From: Amycolatopsis acidiphila
Lineage (GTDB): Bacteria > Actinomycetota > Actinomycetes > Mycobacteriales > Pseudonocardiaceae
Assembly: GCF_021391495.1 (NCBI RefSeq)
Contig: NZ_CP090063.1
Location: 7,998,001 to 8,062,000 of the forward strand
Reading direction: 5' to 3'
DNA: 64,000 bases
The notes below the pieces were generated by a model. That model was given only the letters and a program-made list of their open reading frames with translations, was not told the DNA's origin and ran no database searches. Positions 19,968 through 28,241 of this stretch are shown piece by piece. The translations under genes and the position numbers were made by a program. The first letter of the stretch is position 1, and each line of letters begins with the position of its first letter.

Positions 19968-20625
19968 GAAGGAGCTCGAGACACTGTTCCGGGCCGCGCC
20001 GGGCGAGCCGCCTCCACCCGGGTTCAGCCTGAGCGACGTGACCGCCGCGTCGGCGCGGGCGAAGGAGCGGCGCAGGTCCGCGCTGCTGCTGACCGCGGCC
20101 TGCCTGGTCGCGGTGCTGAGCGCTGCCGGGATAGCCGGAGTGTCCTATTTTCGGTCTACGGAGACCTCGACGGCGCAACCGGTGACAGCGCCCGAGCGTC
20201 TTCCTGGAACCTCTCCTGTTCCCTCGCCCTTGCAGGGAAGCGGCGGGAACGGGAAGGACGGCCCCCGGGCCGAAGGCACCTCCGGGTGCGAAAAGGTCGA
20301 CCGGGAGCTCGCCACAGCCCTCGCTGGCGAGCTCCCGGCGACCGGAACGACCGGGCCTTCACCTGGTCGCTTCTGTCCGACGGCCAGCCGATCGGCGGGG
20401 TTCCATGTCACTGACGACGACCGGAACGGGGTCGTCTCGGTGACGGTCTTCCCCGCTGGAGTGACTGCACGGCTTCCCGTGCTGACGGACGGCACGATCG
20501 CGGCGGAGCAGCTCGCGGCGAGCGGCGGGACGGTGCTGGTGCTGAGCACGCCGGACCTGGGTAGCGCGCCGCCGTCCGAAACCGACCTGCCCCGGATCGC
20601 GGCCGCCCTGGCAGGACGTTTCTGA
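19960..20625 (+). CDS. Membrane protein, probable anti-sigma factor
   Basis: 221 aa. Residues 1-45 are an acidic/basic cytoplasmic stretch (MDEKELETLFRAAPGEPP). A single membrane helix lies at about 47-66 (LLLTAACLVAVLSAAGIAGV), followed by a Pro/Gly/Ser-rich linker and an extracytoplasmic domain of about 110 residues with two cysteines. ATG 19960 overlaps the sigma gene by 8 nt. No zinc-binding HxxxCxxC motif is present, so it is not a ZAS-type anti-sigma. The function is inferred from topology and gene order only. Confidence 0.65.
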   Translation: MDEKELETLFRAAPGEPPPPGFSLSDVTAASARAKERRRSALLLTAACLVAVLSAAGIAGVSYFRSTETSTAQPVTAPERLPGTSPVPSPLQGSGGNGKDGPRAEGTSGCEKVDRELATALAGELPATGTTGPSPGRFCPTASRSAGFHVTDDDRNGVVSVTVFPAGVTARLPVLTDGTIAAEQLAASGGTVLVLSTPDLGSAPPSETDLPRIAAALAGRF

Positions 20626-20689
20626 CGAACGGCTGAGGCCGGCCCCGCACCCGACCGCCACCCCTCATCGAGACCCCGCGCGCCGCGAT

Positions 20690-20695
20690 TATGTT
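20690..20695 (+). promoter_or_regulatory. Leaderless -10 element of the TetR gene
   Basis: TATGTT, six bases (CAACGC), then ATG at 20702. No Shine-Dalgarno is present. Confidence 0.6.
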
Positions 20696-20701
20696 CAACG
20701 C

Positions 20702-21277
20702 ATGACCGCCGCCAGCACGCCGAAAGGCGAGCGCAGGCGCGCCACCCTCGTGGAGGCCGCCGCCGAGCTGCTCGTCGAGGGCGGCTTCGACGCGATCCGG
20801 CATCGGGCCGTGGCCGAGCGCGCCGGCCTGCCGCTGGCCTCCACCACCTACTACTTCGACTCCCTCGAAGAGCTCATCACCGCGGCGGTCGAGCTGAGCG
20901 GCCGGCGCGAGCTGTCCCGCGGCCGCGAGCAGCTGGACCGGATCGGCACCGAGCCGCGCGGCGTGGACACTGTCGTCGAGCTGGTGCTCGACCAGCTGCT
21001 GGGCGAGGACAGCACGTACGACGCGGTGCTGGCGCGCTACGAGCGGCTGGTCACCACGGGCCGCAGGCCCTACCTGCGGCCCGTGGTGCACACGATGCAG
21101 GGCGAGTTGTACGGGCTGCTCAAGGAGATCTTCGCCCGTTCCGGCAGGCCCATCGACGACAAGCGCGTCCGCCAGCTGATCGCCTTGGTCGACGGCGCCG
21201 TGGTCAACGCCTTGATCGAGGCCGACCCGGACCCGCGCGCGGTCGCCAGTGCCATGCTTCGCGACGCCCTGACCTAG
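20702..21277 (+). CDS. TetR-family transcriptional regulator
   Basis: 191 aa. The N-terminal helix-turn-helix spans about residues 12-58: RRATLVEAAAELLVEGGFDA, IRHRAVAERAGLPLASTTYYF, then a TetR-typical DSLEELITAA. The C-terminal ligand/dimer domain has no recognisable subfamily. Its stop codon TAG is part of the purB -10 hexamer (TAGTCT), so the two genes are abutted but separately started. The target is unknown; purB as a target is possible but not indicated by a clear palindrome. Confidence 0.9.
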   Translation: MTAASTPKGERRRATLVEAAAELLVEGGFDAIRHRAVAERAGLPLASTTYYFDSLEELITAAVELSGRRELSRGREQLDRIGTEPRGVDTVVELVLDQLLGEDSTYDAVLARYERLVTTGRRPYLRPVVHTMQGELYGLLKEIFARSGRPIDDKRVRQLIALVDGAVVNALIEADPDPRAVASAMLRDALT

Positions 21278-21280
21278 TCT
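21275..21280 (+). promoter_or_regulatory. Leaderless -10 element of purB, overlapping the TetR stop codon
   Basis: TAGTCT, six bases, then GTG at 21287. The first three bases are the TetR stop codon. Confidence 0.7.
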
Positions 21281-21286
21281 TGTCCT

Positions 21287-22714
21287 GTGAACAAGCCCCG
21301 CATTCCCAACGTGCTCGCGTCGCGCTACGCCTCCGCCGAACTGGTCGCCCTCTGGTCGCCGGAACGGAAGGTGACGCTGGAACGCGAGCTGTGGATCGCG
21401 GTGCTGCGGGCGCAGCAGGAGCTGGGCGTCGAGGTGCCGGACGGCGTGGTCGAGGACTACGAGCGCGTGCTCGACCAGGTCGACCTCGCCTCGATCGCCG
21501 AGCGTGAGCGGGTCACCCGGCACGACGTGAAGGCCCGCATCGAGGAGTTCAACGCGCTCGCCGGGCACGAGCACGTGCACAAGGGCATGACCTCGCGCGA
21601 CCTCACCGAGAACGTCGAGCAGCTGCAGATCCGCCGGTCGCTGGAGCTGATCCGCGGCCGCGTCGCGGCGGTGCTGGCGCGGCTTACCTCGCTCGCCATC
21701 GAGCACTCGGACCTGGTGCTGGCCGGCCGTTCGCACAACGTCGCCGCGCAGGCCACCACGCTGGGCAAGCGCTTCGCCACCGCGACCGACGAGCTGCTGG
21801 TCGCGTTCGAGCGGCTCGACGACCTGATCGGCCGGTACCCGCTGCGCGGGATCAAGGGCCCGGTCGGCACCGCGCAGGACATGCTGGACCTGCTCGGCAG
21901 CGAGTCCACGCTGGACCTGCTGGAGCGGCGGATCGCCGAGCACCTCGGCTTCAGCCGGACGTTCACCAGCGTCGGCCAGGTGTACCCGCGGTCGCTGGAC
22001 TTCGACGTGCTCTCGGGGCTGGTGCAGCTGGCCGCCGGGCCGTCGAGCCTCGCCAAGACGATCCGGCTGATGGCCGGCCACGAGCTGGTCACCGAGGGTT
22101 TCAAGCCCGGCCAGGTCGGCTCGTCGGCGATGCCGCACAAGATGAACACGCGCTCGTGCGAGCGGGTCAACGGGCTCGCGGTCGTGCTGCGCGGCTACCT
22201 GTCGATGATCGGGGAGCTGGCAGGCGACCAGTGGAACGAGGGCGACGTGTCGGACTCGGTGGTGCGCCGGGTCGCGCTGCCCGACGCGTTCTTCGCGCTC
22301 GACGGCCTGCTCGAGACGTTCCTGACGGTGCTCAACGAGTTCGGCGCCTTCCCCGCCGTGGTGGCCCGCGAGCTCGACCGCTACCTGCCCTTCCTGGCCA
22401 CCACGAAGGTGCTGATGGCCGCCGTGCGCGCGGGGGTCGGGCGGGAGACCGCACACGAGGCGATCAAGGAGAACGCGGTCGCCGTCGCGCTGGCGATGCG
22501 CGAGGAGGGGCTGAGCCGCAACGACCTGCTGGACCGGCTCGCCGCGGACGACCGGCTGCCGCTGACCCGCGAGGACCTTGACCGGTTGCTCGCGGACAGG
22601 CTGTCGTTCACCGGCGTCGCCCCGGCGCAGGTCGCGGCCGTCGCGAAGCAGGTCGAGAGCGTGCTGTCGCGGTTCCCGGAGGCCACGAACTACGCGCCGG
22701 CGCCGATTCTGTAG
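21287..22714 (+). CDS. purB: Adenylosuccinate lyase
   Basis: 475 aa. It releases fumarate from SAICAR and from adenylosuccinate, so it serves both the main purine pathway and the AMP branch. The superfamily signature is intact: GSSAMPHKMNTRSCERVNGL, with the catalytic-loop serine at its start. Upstream motifs include HDVKARIEEF and HKGMTSRDLTENVEQ (catalytic His region). GTG 21287 is supported by TAGTCT six nt upstream and the conserved start NKPRIPNVLASRYAS. The usual neighbour purC is not downstream here. Confidence 0.98.
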   Translation: MNKPRIPNVLASRYASAELVALWSPERKVTLERELWIAVLRAQQELGVEVPDGVVEDYERVLDQVDLASIAERERVTRHDVKARIEEFNALAGHEHVHKGMTSRDLTENVEQLQIRRSLELIRGRVAAVLARLTSLAIEHSDLVLAGRSHNVAAQATTLGKRFATATDELLVAFERLDDLIGRYPLRGIKGPVGTAQDMLDLLGSESTLDLLERRIAEHLGFSRTFTSVGQVYPRSLDFDVLSGLVQLAAGPSSLAKTIRLMAGHELVTEGFKPGQVGSSAMPHKMNTRSCERVNGLAVVLRGYLSMIGELAGDQWNEGDVSDSVVRRVALPDAFFALDGLLETFLTVLNEFGAFPAVVARELDRYLPFLATTKVLMAAVRAGVGRETAHEAIKENAVAVALAMREEGLSRNDLLDRLAADDRLPLTREDLDRLLADRLSFTGVAPAQVAAVAKQVESVLSRFPEATNYAPAPIL

Positions 22715-22789
22715 GAAGTTGGTCGGTCCGGTAGCGGGGTGTAATTCGCCGGTAAGCGGAAAGCCACCTTCGGCTGCGCTAATGGCGTT

Positions 22790-23536
22790 ATGGACGCCCG
22801 TCTGCTGGTCTCGCTGTCCGGCATCGGCCCCCGGACGCTGCATCGCTGCGCCGACCTGGCTGCCGAGCTGGACCGGCGGAAAGTACCGCTGTCCCTGCTG
22901 TTCGCCCCGCAACTGGCGGGCACCCCCGCGGTCACCGAGTGGGTGCGCACCCGCACCCGGCTCGGCAACGGCCTGCTCCTGCACGGGTTCGACCACCGGG
23001 TCGGGCCCGCACACCGCACCCACTTCGGGCGCAAGGCCGAGTTCGCCGCGCTGCCCGCGCACGAGGCACGGCTGCGGCTGATCGCCGCGCAGGCCGCGTT
23101 CGACCGCGCCGGGCTGGTCGCCGACGGGTTCGCCCCACCGCGCTGGCTCGCCTCCCGCGGCACGCTGGAAGCCTTGCGTGGTCAGGGTTTCCGGCTGTGC
23201 GCGGACCTCGCGGCGGTGCACGACCTGGACACCGGCACCGTGCACCGGGCGCGGGTGCAGGACTTCGCGAGCCAGCCGAACCGGACCGAGACCGTGCGCT
23301 GTTTCGCACTCGTGCTCGCCTCCGCGCGGGCGGCGAAGCGGGGCGGCCTGGTCCGGCTCGGGATGGACGCGGCAGACCTCGTCCGGCCCGGCCTCCGGCA
23401 GGCGCTGCTCGACGCCGTCGACGTCGCGCTGGAGAACCGGGCCTTCGGCACCACCTATCAGAGCTTGGCGGCCTCGCCCCGCGGCGCGACGCGGACCTCG
23501 GTGCCCTCGGGCGCGAGGTTGGTGAACAACCCGTAG
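22790..23536 (+). CDS. DUF2334-type polysaccharide-deacetylase-like protein
   Basis: 248 aa. The sequence follows the DUF2334 layout of the NodB-like barrel: MDARLLVSLSGIGPRTLHRC, VPLSLLFAPQLAG, GLLLHGFDHRVGP (His/Asp metal-site segment), AQAAFDRAGLVADGFAPPRW, LRGQGFRLCADL. NodB-like enzymes remove acyl groups from polysaccharides with a divalent metal. The first canonical Asp-Asp motif is not clearly present, so activity is uncertain. No signal peptide. The 3' end overlaps the convergent MBL hydrolase by 79 nt, an unusually long convergent overlap. Confidence 0.75.
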   Translation: MDARLLVSLSGIGPRTLHRCADLAAELDRRKVPLSLLFAPQLAGTPAVTEWVRTRTRLGNGLLLHGFDHRVGPAHRTHFGRKAEFAALPAHEARLRLIAAQAAFDRAGLVADGFAPPRWLASRGTLEALRGQGFRLCADLAAVHDLDTGTVHRARVQDFASQPNRTETVRCFALVLASARAAKRGGLVRLGMDAADLVRPGLRQALLDAVDVALENRAFGTTYQSLAASPRGATRTSVPSGARLVNNP

Positions 23537-24093
23537 TGCATGGCCGGGTTCGCGAGCACCGCCTCGTGGATCGGCACGGCGACCCGCGGCGCGACCGCGC
23601 GCAGGAAGTCGACCGCCTCGCCGGCCTTGAGCCACGGCGCGCCGGTCGGCAGGCCCAGCACGTCGACCTTCTGCTCCGGCACGTAGAACGAGTCGCCCGG
23701 GTGGTAGAAGCCGCCGTGCTCGAACAGGAAGCCGACGTTCGGGATCACCGGGATGTCCTGGTGGATCACGGCGTGCTCCCCGCCGACGGCGTTGACCGCG
23801 GTGCCGGCGATCTCGAAGGCGTCCCCCGGCCGCGCGACCTGGAACTCGAGGCCGAGCTTGGCGACCGTCTCCTCGGTGCCCGGGTCGACGATCAGCTTCG
23901 CGTCCGGGTTCGCCTCGAGCAGCGCGGGCAGCTTCTCCGAGTCGATGTGGTCGAAGTGCTGGTGGGTGATGACCACCGCGGACAGCTCACGCTCGGTTTC
24001 GAAGCCCTCGGAGAACGAGCCGGGATCGAGCAGGATCCGCGCGGTCCCGGTCTCCAGCAGTACACAGGCATGTCCATAGTGGACGATTCGCAT
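23458..24093 (-). CDS. MBL-fold metal-dependent hydrolase (UlaG-like)
   Basis: 211 aa from ATG 24093, chosen because GGAG lies 8 nt upstream; a start 6 codons earlier lacks one. The beta-lactamase-fold metal motif THQHFDHID (HxHxDH) is at about residues 43-51. Further ligands are likely in VGGEHAVI and GFYHPGDSF (Asp), with a late VPIHEAV histidine. This matches UlaG/YcjY-type hydrolases acting on small phosphoesters or lactones; the substrate is not known. Confidence 0.88.
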   Translation of the reverse strand: MRIVHYGHACVLLETGTARILLDPGSFSEGFETERELSAVVITHQHFDHIDSEKLPALLEANPDAKLIVDPGTEETVAKLGLEFQVARPGDAFEIAGTAVNAVGGEHAVIHQDIPVIPNVGFLFEHGGFYHPGDSFYVPEQKVDVLGLPTGAPWLKAGEAVDFLRAVAPRVAVPIHEAVLANPAMHYGLFTNLAPEGTEVRVAPRGEAAKL

Positions 24094-24126
24094 TGGTTCG
24101 CTCCTCTGCACGAGTCAGGGCCCACC

Positions 24127-24549
24127 CTATTCCCGCCAACAAATTCTCGCCAAGATCGGTTCGCCGGTATCGCACCTCGTGTCCGGTCCGGCTCGCGGTA
24201 GAGCGGTGTCCTCGGCGAGCGCGGCTCGCAACCGTAGCCAGTGCGGCTCGACCAGTTCCGCCCACACGATCGCCATCTCGTCCGCGAGCCGGTCCCGCGC
24301 GCGCCCGGGACCGGCGGTCAGCTCGCCGAGGTCGGCGTGCACCATGGCCGGCTCGGCGGCCACCTGCGCGGGCGGGGTCCCGGGCCCTTCCGGCGGCGGG
24401 CTGAGGAAGTCGGTGATGGAGAGCCGGGCCGAAAGGACCCGCCGCAGGCCGTCGATCGGCAGCTCCTTCGCCCGGTCTCGTGCCGTGGCCGGCCACGGCA
24501 GGTACGCCGGTTGCAGGGTCGGCCCGGCCCGCGGCCTGATGCTGCCACT
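24127..24549 (-). pseudogene. Remnant of an ArsR-type regulator with DUF5937 domain
   Basis: The minus strand is open for 140 codons between an in-frame TGA at 24550 and a TAG at 24127, with no ATG near its start. The middle reads like the interior of DUF5937 regulators: AYLPWPATARDRAKELPIDG, LSITDFLSPPPEGP, VHADLGELT and MAIVWAELVEPHWLRLRAAL. Such proteins have an N-terminal DUF5937 part and a C-terminal ArsR helix-turn-helix. Here the N-terminal 30 or so residues and the whole HTH are missing, and the last 25 residues (DTRCDTGEPILARICWRE) look out of family. A decayed gene is the best reading. The family call is from memory of the pattern. Confidence 0.45.
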
Positions 24550-24632
24550 TCAGGCGGCACCCGCGCTCGGGGTGGTGAGCTCTGCCCTCGCTTGTGCCAT
24601 GCTGGCCTTACTGACCAGTAGGAGGGTGCGGT

Positions 24633-26120
24633 ATGACGGCAGTGGAGCCGAAGCCGGCGGTGGGACAGGAGACCTTCGACTCGCTGAACCCGGCCACTGA
24701 CCAGGTCGTCGGCAGCTACCCGGTGCACTCGGTCGAGCAGGTCTCCGACACCGTCGCGAAGGCGCGGGAGGCCGCCGCCTGGTGGGCCTCGCTCGGGTTC
24801 GACGGCCGGGGCGCGCGGTTGCGCCGCTGGGCGGCGAACGTGACCAGGCGGATGGACGAGCTGTGCGAGGTCGTGCAGCAGGAGACCGGCAAACCGCACG
24901 GGGACGCGCAGCTGGAGATCGTGCTCGCGATCGAGCACATCGCCTGGGCCGCCAGGCACGCGCCGAAGGTGCTGGGCCGCAAGCGCCGCTCCGCCGGGCT
25001 GCTGCTGAGCAACCACACCGCCTCCGTCGAGTACCTGCCGCTGGGCGTGGTCGGCGTGATCGGGCCGTGGAACTACCCGGTCTACACGCCGCTGGGCTCG
25101 ATCACCTACGCGCTCGCCGCCGGCAACGCCGTCGTGTTCAAGCCCAGCGAGTACACGCCGGGCGTCGGCAAGTGGCTGGTGGACACCTTCGCCGAGGCCG
25201 TGCCGGAGCAGCCGGTGTTCCAGCTGGTCACCGGCTTCGGCGCGACCGGCGCCGCAATGGTCTCGGCCGGGGTGGACAAGATCGCGTTCACCGGGTCGAC
25301 CGCGACCGGGAAGAAGATCATGGCCGCGGCGGCCGAGACCCTCACGCCGGTCGTGATCGAGGCCGGCGGCAAGGACGCCCTGCTCGTGGACAGCGACGCC
25401 GACGTCGCCGCCGCCGCGGACGCCGCGGTGTGGGGTGCGTTCTCCAACTCCGGCCAGACCTGCATCGGCGTCGAGCGGGTCTACGTGCACGAAAACGTCT
25501 ACGACAGCTTCGTGGACAAGGTCGTGGAGCTGACCGGCAAGGTCCGGCCGGGCACGGAGTACGGCCCGATCACCATGCCTTCGCAGCTCGACGTCATCCG
25601 CCGGCACATCGCCGACGCACTGGCGCGCGGCGGCCGCGCGCTCACCGGCGGCGAGGTGGGCGAGCGGTTCGTGGAGCCGACGGTGCTGGTCGACGTCCCG
25701 GAGGACGCCGAGGCCGTGGCCGAGGAGACCTTCGGCCCGACGATGACCGTCGCGAAGGTACGGGACATGGACGAGGCGGTCGAGAAGGCCAACGCGACCC
25801 GTTACGGCCTCGGGTCCACCGTGTTCTCCAGGCGCAACGGCGCGGCGATCGCCGCCCGGCTGAAGTCCGGCATGACCTCGATCAACGCGCCGTTCTCGTT
25901 CGCCGGGATCGGTTCGCTGCCGTTCGGCGGGGTGGGCGACTCCGGTTTCGGCCGGATCCACGGCCCGGAAGGCCTCCGCGAGTTCTCGCGACCGAAAGCC
26001 GTTGCGCGGCAACGCTTTTCCGCGCCGATCCAGTTGACCACCTTCCGCCGGACCGAGAAGACGGACAAGCTCGTCGGAAAACTTGTCACTCTGCTGCATG
26101 GCCGTGGCGGCGTTGGGTAA
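24633..26120 (+). CDS. Aldehyde dehydrogenase family protein
   Basis: 495 aa. NAD(P)-binding and catalytic motifs are in order: GVIGPWNYPVYTPLG, FKPSEYTP (Lys), FTGSTATGKKI, VIEAGGKDALLV (general-base Glu), and SGQTCIGVERV with the catalytic Cys near residue 277. It oxidises an aldehyde to the acid; the closest general type is the succinate-semialdehyde/coniferyl-aldehyde group, but the substrate is open. ATG follows AGGAGG at a 7-nt spacing. TACTG at 24609 and CAGTA at 24616 form an inverted repeat overlapping the Shine-Dalgarno and could be a repressor site. Confidence 0.93.
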   Translation: MTAVEPKPAVGQETFDSLNPATDQVVGSYPVHSVEQVSDTVAKAREAAAWWASLGFDGRGARLRRWAANVTRRMDELCEVVQQETGKPHGDAQLEIVLAIEHIAWAARHAPKVLGRKRRSAGLLLSNHTASVEYLPLGVVGVIGPWNYPVYTPLGSITYALAAGNAVVFKPSEYTPGVGKWLVDTFAEAVPEQPVFQLVTGFGATGAAMVSAGVDKIAFTGSTATGKKIMAAAAETLTPVVIEAGGKDALLVDSDADVAAAADAAVWGAFSNSGQTCIGVERVYVHENVYDSFVDKVVELTGKVRPGTEYGPITMPSQLDVIRRHIADALARGGRALTGGEVGERFVEPTVLVDVPEDAEAVAEETFGPTMTVAKVRDMDEAVEKANATRYGLGSTVFSRRNGAAIAARLKSGMTSINAPFSFAGIGSLPFGGVGDSGFGRIHGPEGLREFSRPKAVARQRFSAPIQLTTFRRTEKTDKLVGKLVTLLHGRGGVG

Positions 26121-26128
26121 CCACATGT

Positions 26129-26557
26129 ATGGCTACCTTGCGAAAGATAACCGGAACCGCGATAGGCGCGGCGGCGGCGATCGGTGCGCTCGGGTTTGCC
26201 GCACCGGCCGCCCAGGCCGCAACGACACCGTGTGAGCCGCAGGCGAAAGCCTGTGTGCAGCTGAGCACGGGACAGGCGTGGCTGAACGGCGCCGGCCCGG
26301 TGCCGGTGGCACCGGGTTTGCCCAGTTATCCGACACGCAAGGGAATTTTCCACGTCCAGTACAAGGACATCGACCACTACAGCAGGCAGTACAACGGTCC
26401 GATGCCCTATTCGGTGTTCTTCACGAACACGGGCGTGGCGTTCCATGAGGGCAGCTTGACGCGGAAGTCCCACGGCTGCGTGCACCTCTCGCGCACGGAC
26501 GCGGTGACCTTTTACAACTCGCTGCATCCGGGTGACGAGGTCCAGGTCGTCGCGTAA
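26129..26557 (+). CDS. Secreted L,D-transpeptidase (YkuD domain)
   Basis: 142 aa. Signal peptide: MATLRKITGTAIGAAAAIGA with likely cleavage after AQA (AAPAAQA-ATT, about residue 32). The mature part is a minimal YkuD domain with the catalytic motif SHGCVHLSRTDA (Cys near 121) and the preceding FHEGS histidine. It would form 3-3 peptide cross-links in peptidoglycan or attach proteins to it. There are no Ig-like domains as in the mycobacterial Ldt proteins, so this is the short form. Start ATG 26129 is preferred over ATG 26125, which is in another frame. Confidence 0.9.
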   Translation: MATLRKITGTAIGAAAAIGALGFAAPAAQAATTPCEPQAKACVQLSTGQAWLNGAGPVPVAPGLPSYPTRKGIFHVQYKDIDHYSRQYNGPMPYSVFFTNTGVAFHEGSLTRKSHGCVHLSRTDAVTFYNSLHPGDEVQVVA

Positions 26558-26568
26558 GCGGCGTCCGG

Positions 26569-26591
26569 TATTTCGGACAGCGGGGTATGTT
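26569..26591 (+). promoter_or_regulatory. Promoter/operator of the IclR gene
   Basis: TATTTCGGACA at 26569-26579 is repeated exactly at the start of the opposed U32-like gene (28230-28240). TCCG and CGGA flank GTATTT here as an inverted repeat. TATGTT at 26586-26591 lies six bases before the IclR ATG, a leaderless -10 element, so a protein bound at the 11-mer would block the promoter. Confidence 0.5.
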
Positions 26592-26597
26592 GTCGGC

Positions 26598-27374
26598 ATG
26601 CCCCGCCTCGTCCCGGCCGTGCTCAGAGCGGCCGACGTGCTCGAACTGTTCTTGGGCCCGGACACGACGCTGTCCGCCGCGGAGATCGTCGAACGGCTGG
26701 ACCTGCCGCGTTCCACCACCCACGAACTGCTGACCACATTGGTCGCCCGCCGTTATCTCGACCGGCAGGTGAGCGAGGAGACCACGTACTCGCTGGGGCC
26801 GGTCCTGCTGGAGCTGGGTTCGCGCTACCAGCAACGCCTCGAGTTCGCGAAGGAGGCCGACGCGACCGCGCGTTCCGTCGCGGCGCAGTGCGGCGAGACC
26901 GTGCACGTCGGTGTCCTGGACGGGCTCGACGTCGTCTATGTGTCCAAAATAGACTCAACGCATTCGGTGCGGCTGATCTCCGCGGTGGGGCGACGGCTGC
27001 CGGCGCATTGCACCGCGGTCGGCAAAGTGCTCCTCGCCGGGCTGCCGCGCGAAGAACTGACCGCGCGGCTCAAGGGACGGAAGCTGGCCGTGCTGACCCC
27101 GCGCAGCATCACGTCGCGCTCCGCGTTGCTGGCCCAGCTCGACGACGTGCGCAGGACGGGAATCGCCCACGAGCGCAGCGAGTCCAATCCGGACGCCGGC
27201 TGTGTCGCCGCGGCGGTGGTCGACGCGCGGGGCGACTGGACGGCGGCGATGAGCATCTCGATCCCCACCTCGCGCCACTCCGAAGAAGCCTGGCCCCGCT
27301 GGGAAAAGCTGGTGCGCGAGGGCGCGGCGCGGCTAACCCTCCGCCTTGGCGGCGTACCGGTCCAGCAGCTCTAG
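26598..27374 (+). CDS. IclR-family transcriptional regulator
   Basis: 258 aa from ATG 26598, fixed by TATGTT six nt upstream. Winged helix at residues 5-65: AVLRAADVLELFLGPDTTLS, IVERLDLPRSTTHELLTTL, then a wing (YSLGPVLLELGSRY). The effector domain at about 80-255 has the family's GETVHVGVLDGLDVVYVSKI, AHCTAVGKVLLAGL and HERSESNPDAGCVAAAV. Its end overlaps the convergent U32-like gene by 42 nt. The shared TATTTCGGACA site suggests it controls itself and that gene. Confidence 0.93.
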   Translation: MPRLVPAVLRAADVLELFLGPDTTLSAAEIVERLDLPRSTTHELLTTLVARRYLDRQVSEETTYSLGPVLLELGSRYQQRLEFAKEADATARSVAAQCGETVHVGVLDGLDVVYVSKIDSTHSVRLISAVGRRLPAHCTAVGKVLLAGLPREELTARLKGRKLAVLTPRSITSRSALLAQLDDVRRTGIAHERSESNPDAGCVAAAVVDARGDWTAAMSISIPTSRHSEEAWPRWEKLVREGAARLTLRLGGVPVQQL

Positions 27375-28241
27375 GCCGATCTCCGCGCGCCGCACGCGCT
27401 CGCGGCCCAACGCCACCGCGGTCGGCGTCAGATGAGTGCCGCTCGGGTAGATGTTGGGCGCGTTGCGGAGGCCGAACTTCAGGTACACCGGCGCCGCCAC
27501 ACGCACGATCTCCGCGATCTCGAAGTGCCGGACGAAGCCGCCCAGGTCGTCGGGCGACTCGACGTAGATGTCCAGCGGGATGTCGATCGCGGCCCGGATC
27601 GCGGCGAGCTGGGCGAGGCTCAGGTCGGTGGGCACGTTGTAGGTGGTCGCGCCTGCCTGCTCCGCGAGCCGGATCGAGGCGGGGTTCGCGAGCCCCATCT
27701 GGACGCTGACCTTGAACTTCATGTCGTCGGGCAGGTCGCCCTCGGCGCGCATCCGGTCTGCGACCGTGAGCACGCCCAGGTCGGTGACCAGCACGCTGCG
27801 GATACCGGCCTCGGCCGTGCGGCGGATGTCCTCGAGCACATGGACCAGCTGCTCGGTGCCCCTGGCCTGCGCGGCGACCGGGCCGGTGAGCGACGCGGCG
27901 CCCGTGTCCCAGGCCGCGACCGGACGCGCGAACAGGCAGACCTCGATCGACCGCGCGCGCTCGAAGGCGACGATCCGGGCGAGCTCGCGCTGCGTCAGCA
28001 GCATCCCGCCGCTGCCCTGTGAGACGCGATGCACAGTGACGCCCCGCGCGTCGGCCTCCTCGTAGACCGCGGCGAGCGCCTCCGGTCCTTCGACGCTGGG
28101 GATCTCGACCCGGTACTGCGCACCGTCGGGGAAACGCTTTGTGCTGGTCGGCAGGTTGCCGAGGTCCTCGCCGGGCAGGCCGAGCGAACGCAGGAACTCA
28201 CGGGTTCGGCGCACCGGTGCTCCGTTCGATATTTCGGACAT
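27333..28241 (-). CDS. U32-peptidase-like TIM-barrel protein
   Basis: 302 aa. The N-terminus reads APVRRTREFLRSLGLPGEDL, then TKRFPDGAQYRVEIPSVEG, VTVHRVSQGSGGM, VCLFARPVAAWDTGA, IRSVLVTDLGVL, FKVSVQMGLANPASIRLAEQ and VYLKFGLRNAPNIYP. The regular strand/helix alternation indicates a TIM barrel, and close relatives are usually annotated as peptidase U32 family; a protease role is not supported by visible catalytic residues. It faces the IclR gene tail to tail. The ATG at 28241 sits directly against the shared 11-mer, so a regulator bound there would cover the start. Confidence 0.65.
   Translation of the reverse strand: MSEISNGAPVRRTREFLRSLGLPGEDLGNLPTSTKRFPDGAQYRVEIPSVEGPEALAAVYEEADARGVTVHRVSQGSGGMLLTQRELARIVAFERARSIEVCLFARPVAAWDTGAASLTGPVAAQARGTEQLVHVLEDIRRTAEAGIRSVLVTDLGVLTVADRMRAEGDLPDDMKFKVSVQMGLANPASIRLAEQAGATTYNVPTDLSLAQLAAIRAAIDIPLDIYVESPDDLGGFVRHFEIAEIVRVAAPVYLKFGLRNAPNIYPSGTHLTPTAVALGRERVRRAEIGLELLDRYAAKAEG
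28230..28240 (-). promoter_or_regulatory. Second copy of the IclR-region 11-mer, at the U32-like start codon
   Basis: TATTTCGGACA on the plus strand, identical to 26569-26579, lies within the first codons of the U32-like gene. It is a candidate operator shared by the two genes. Confidence 0.4.

Noticed and set aside
20408..23635. Open minus-strand frame of over 1000 codons opposite TetR, purB and DUF2334
   Set aside because: Composition is Arg/Gly/Val/Gln-rich shadow coding, and it lies opposite well-recognised genes. The same applies to frames of 550-1030 codons opposite the ESX genes, purL, purF/purM and the sulfurtransferase region.
24609..24620. TACTG/CAGTA as a site for a specific TetR protein
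   Set aside because: Only 5-bp arms, and no intact regulator is adjacent, so no regulator is named.
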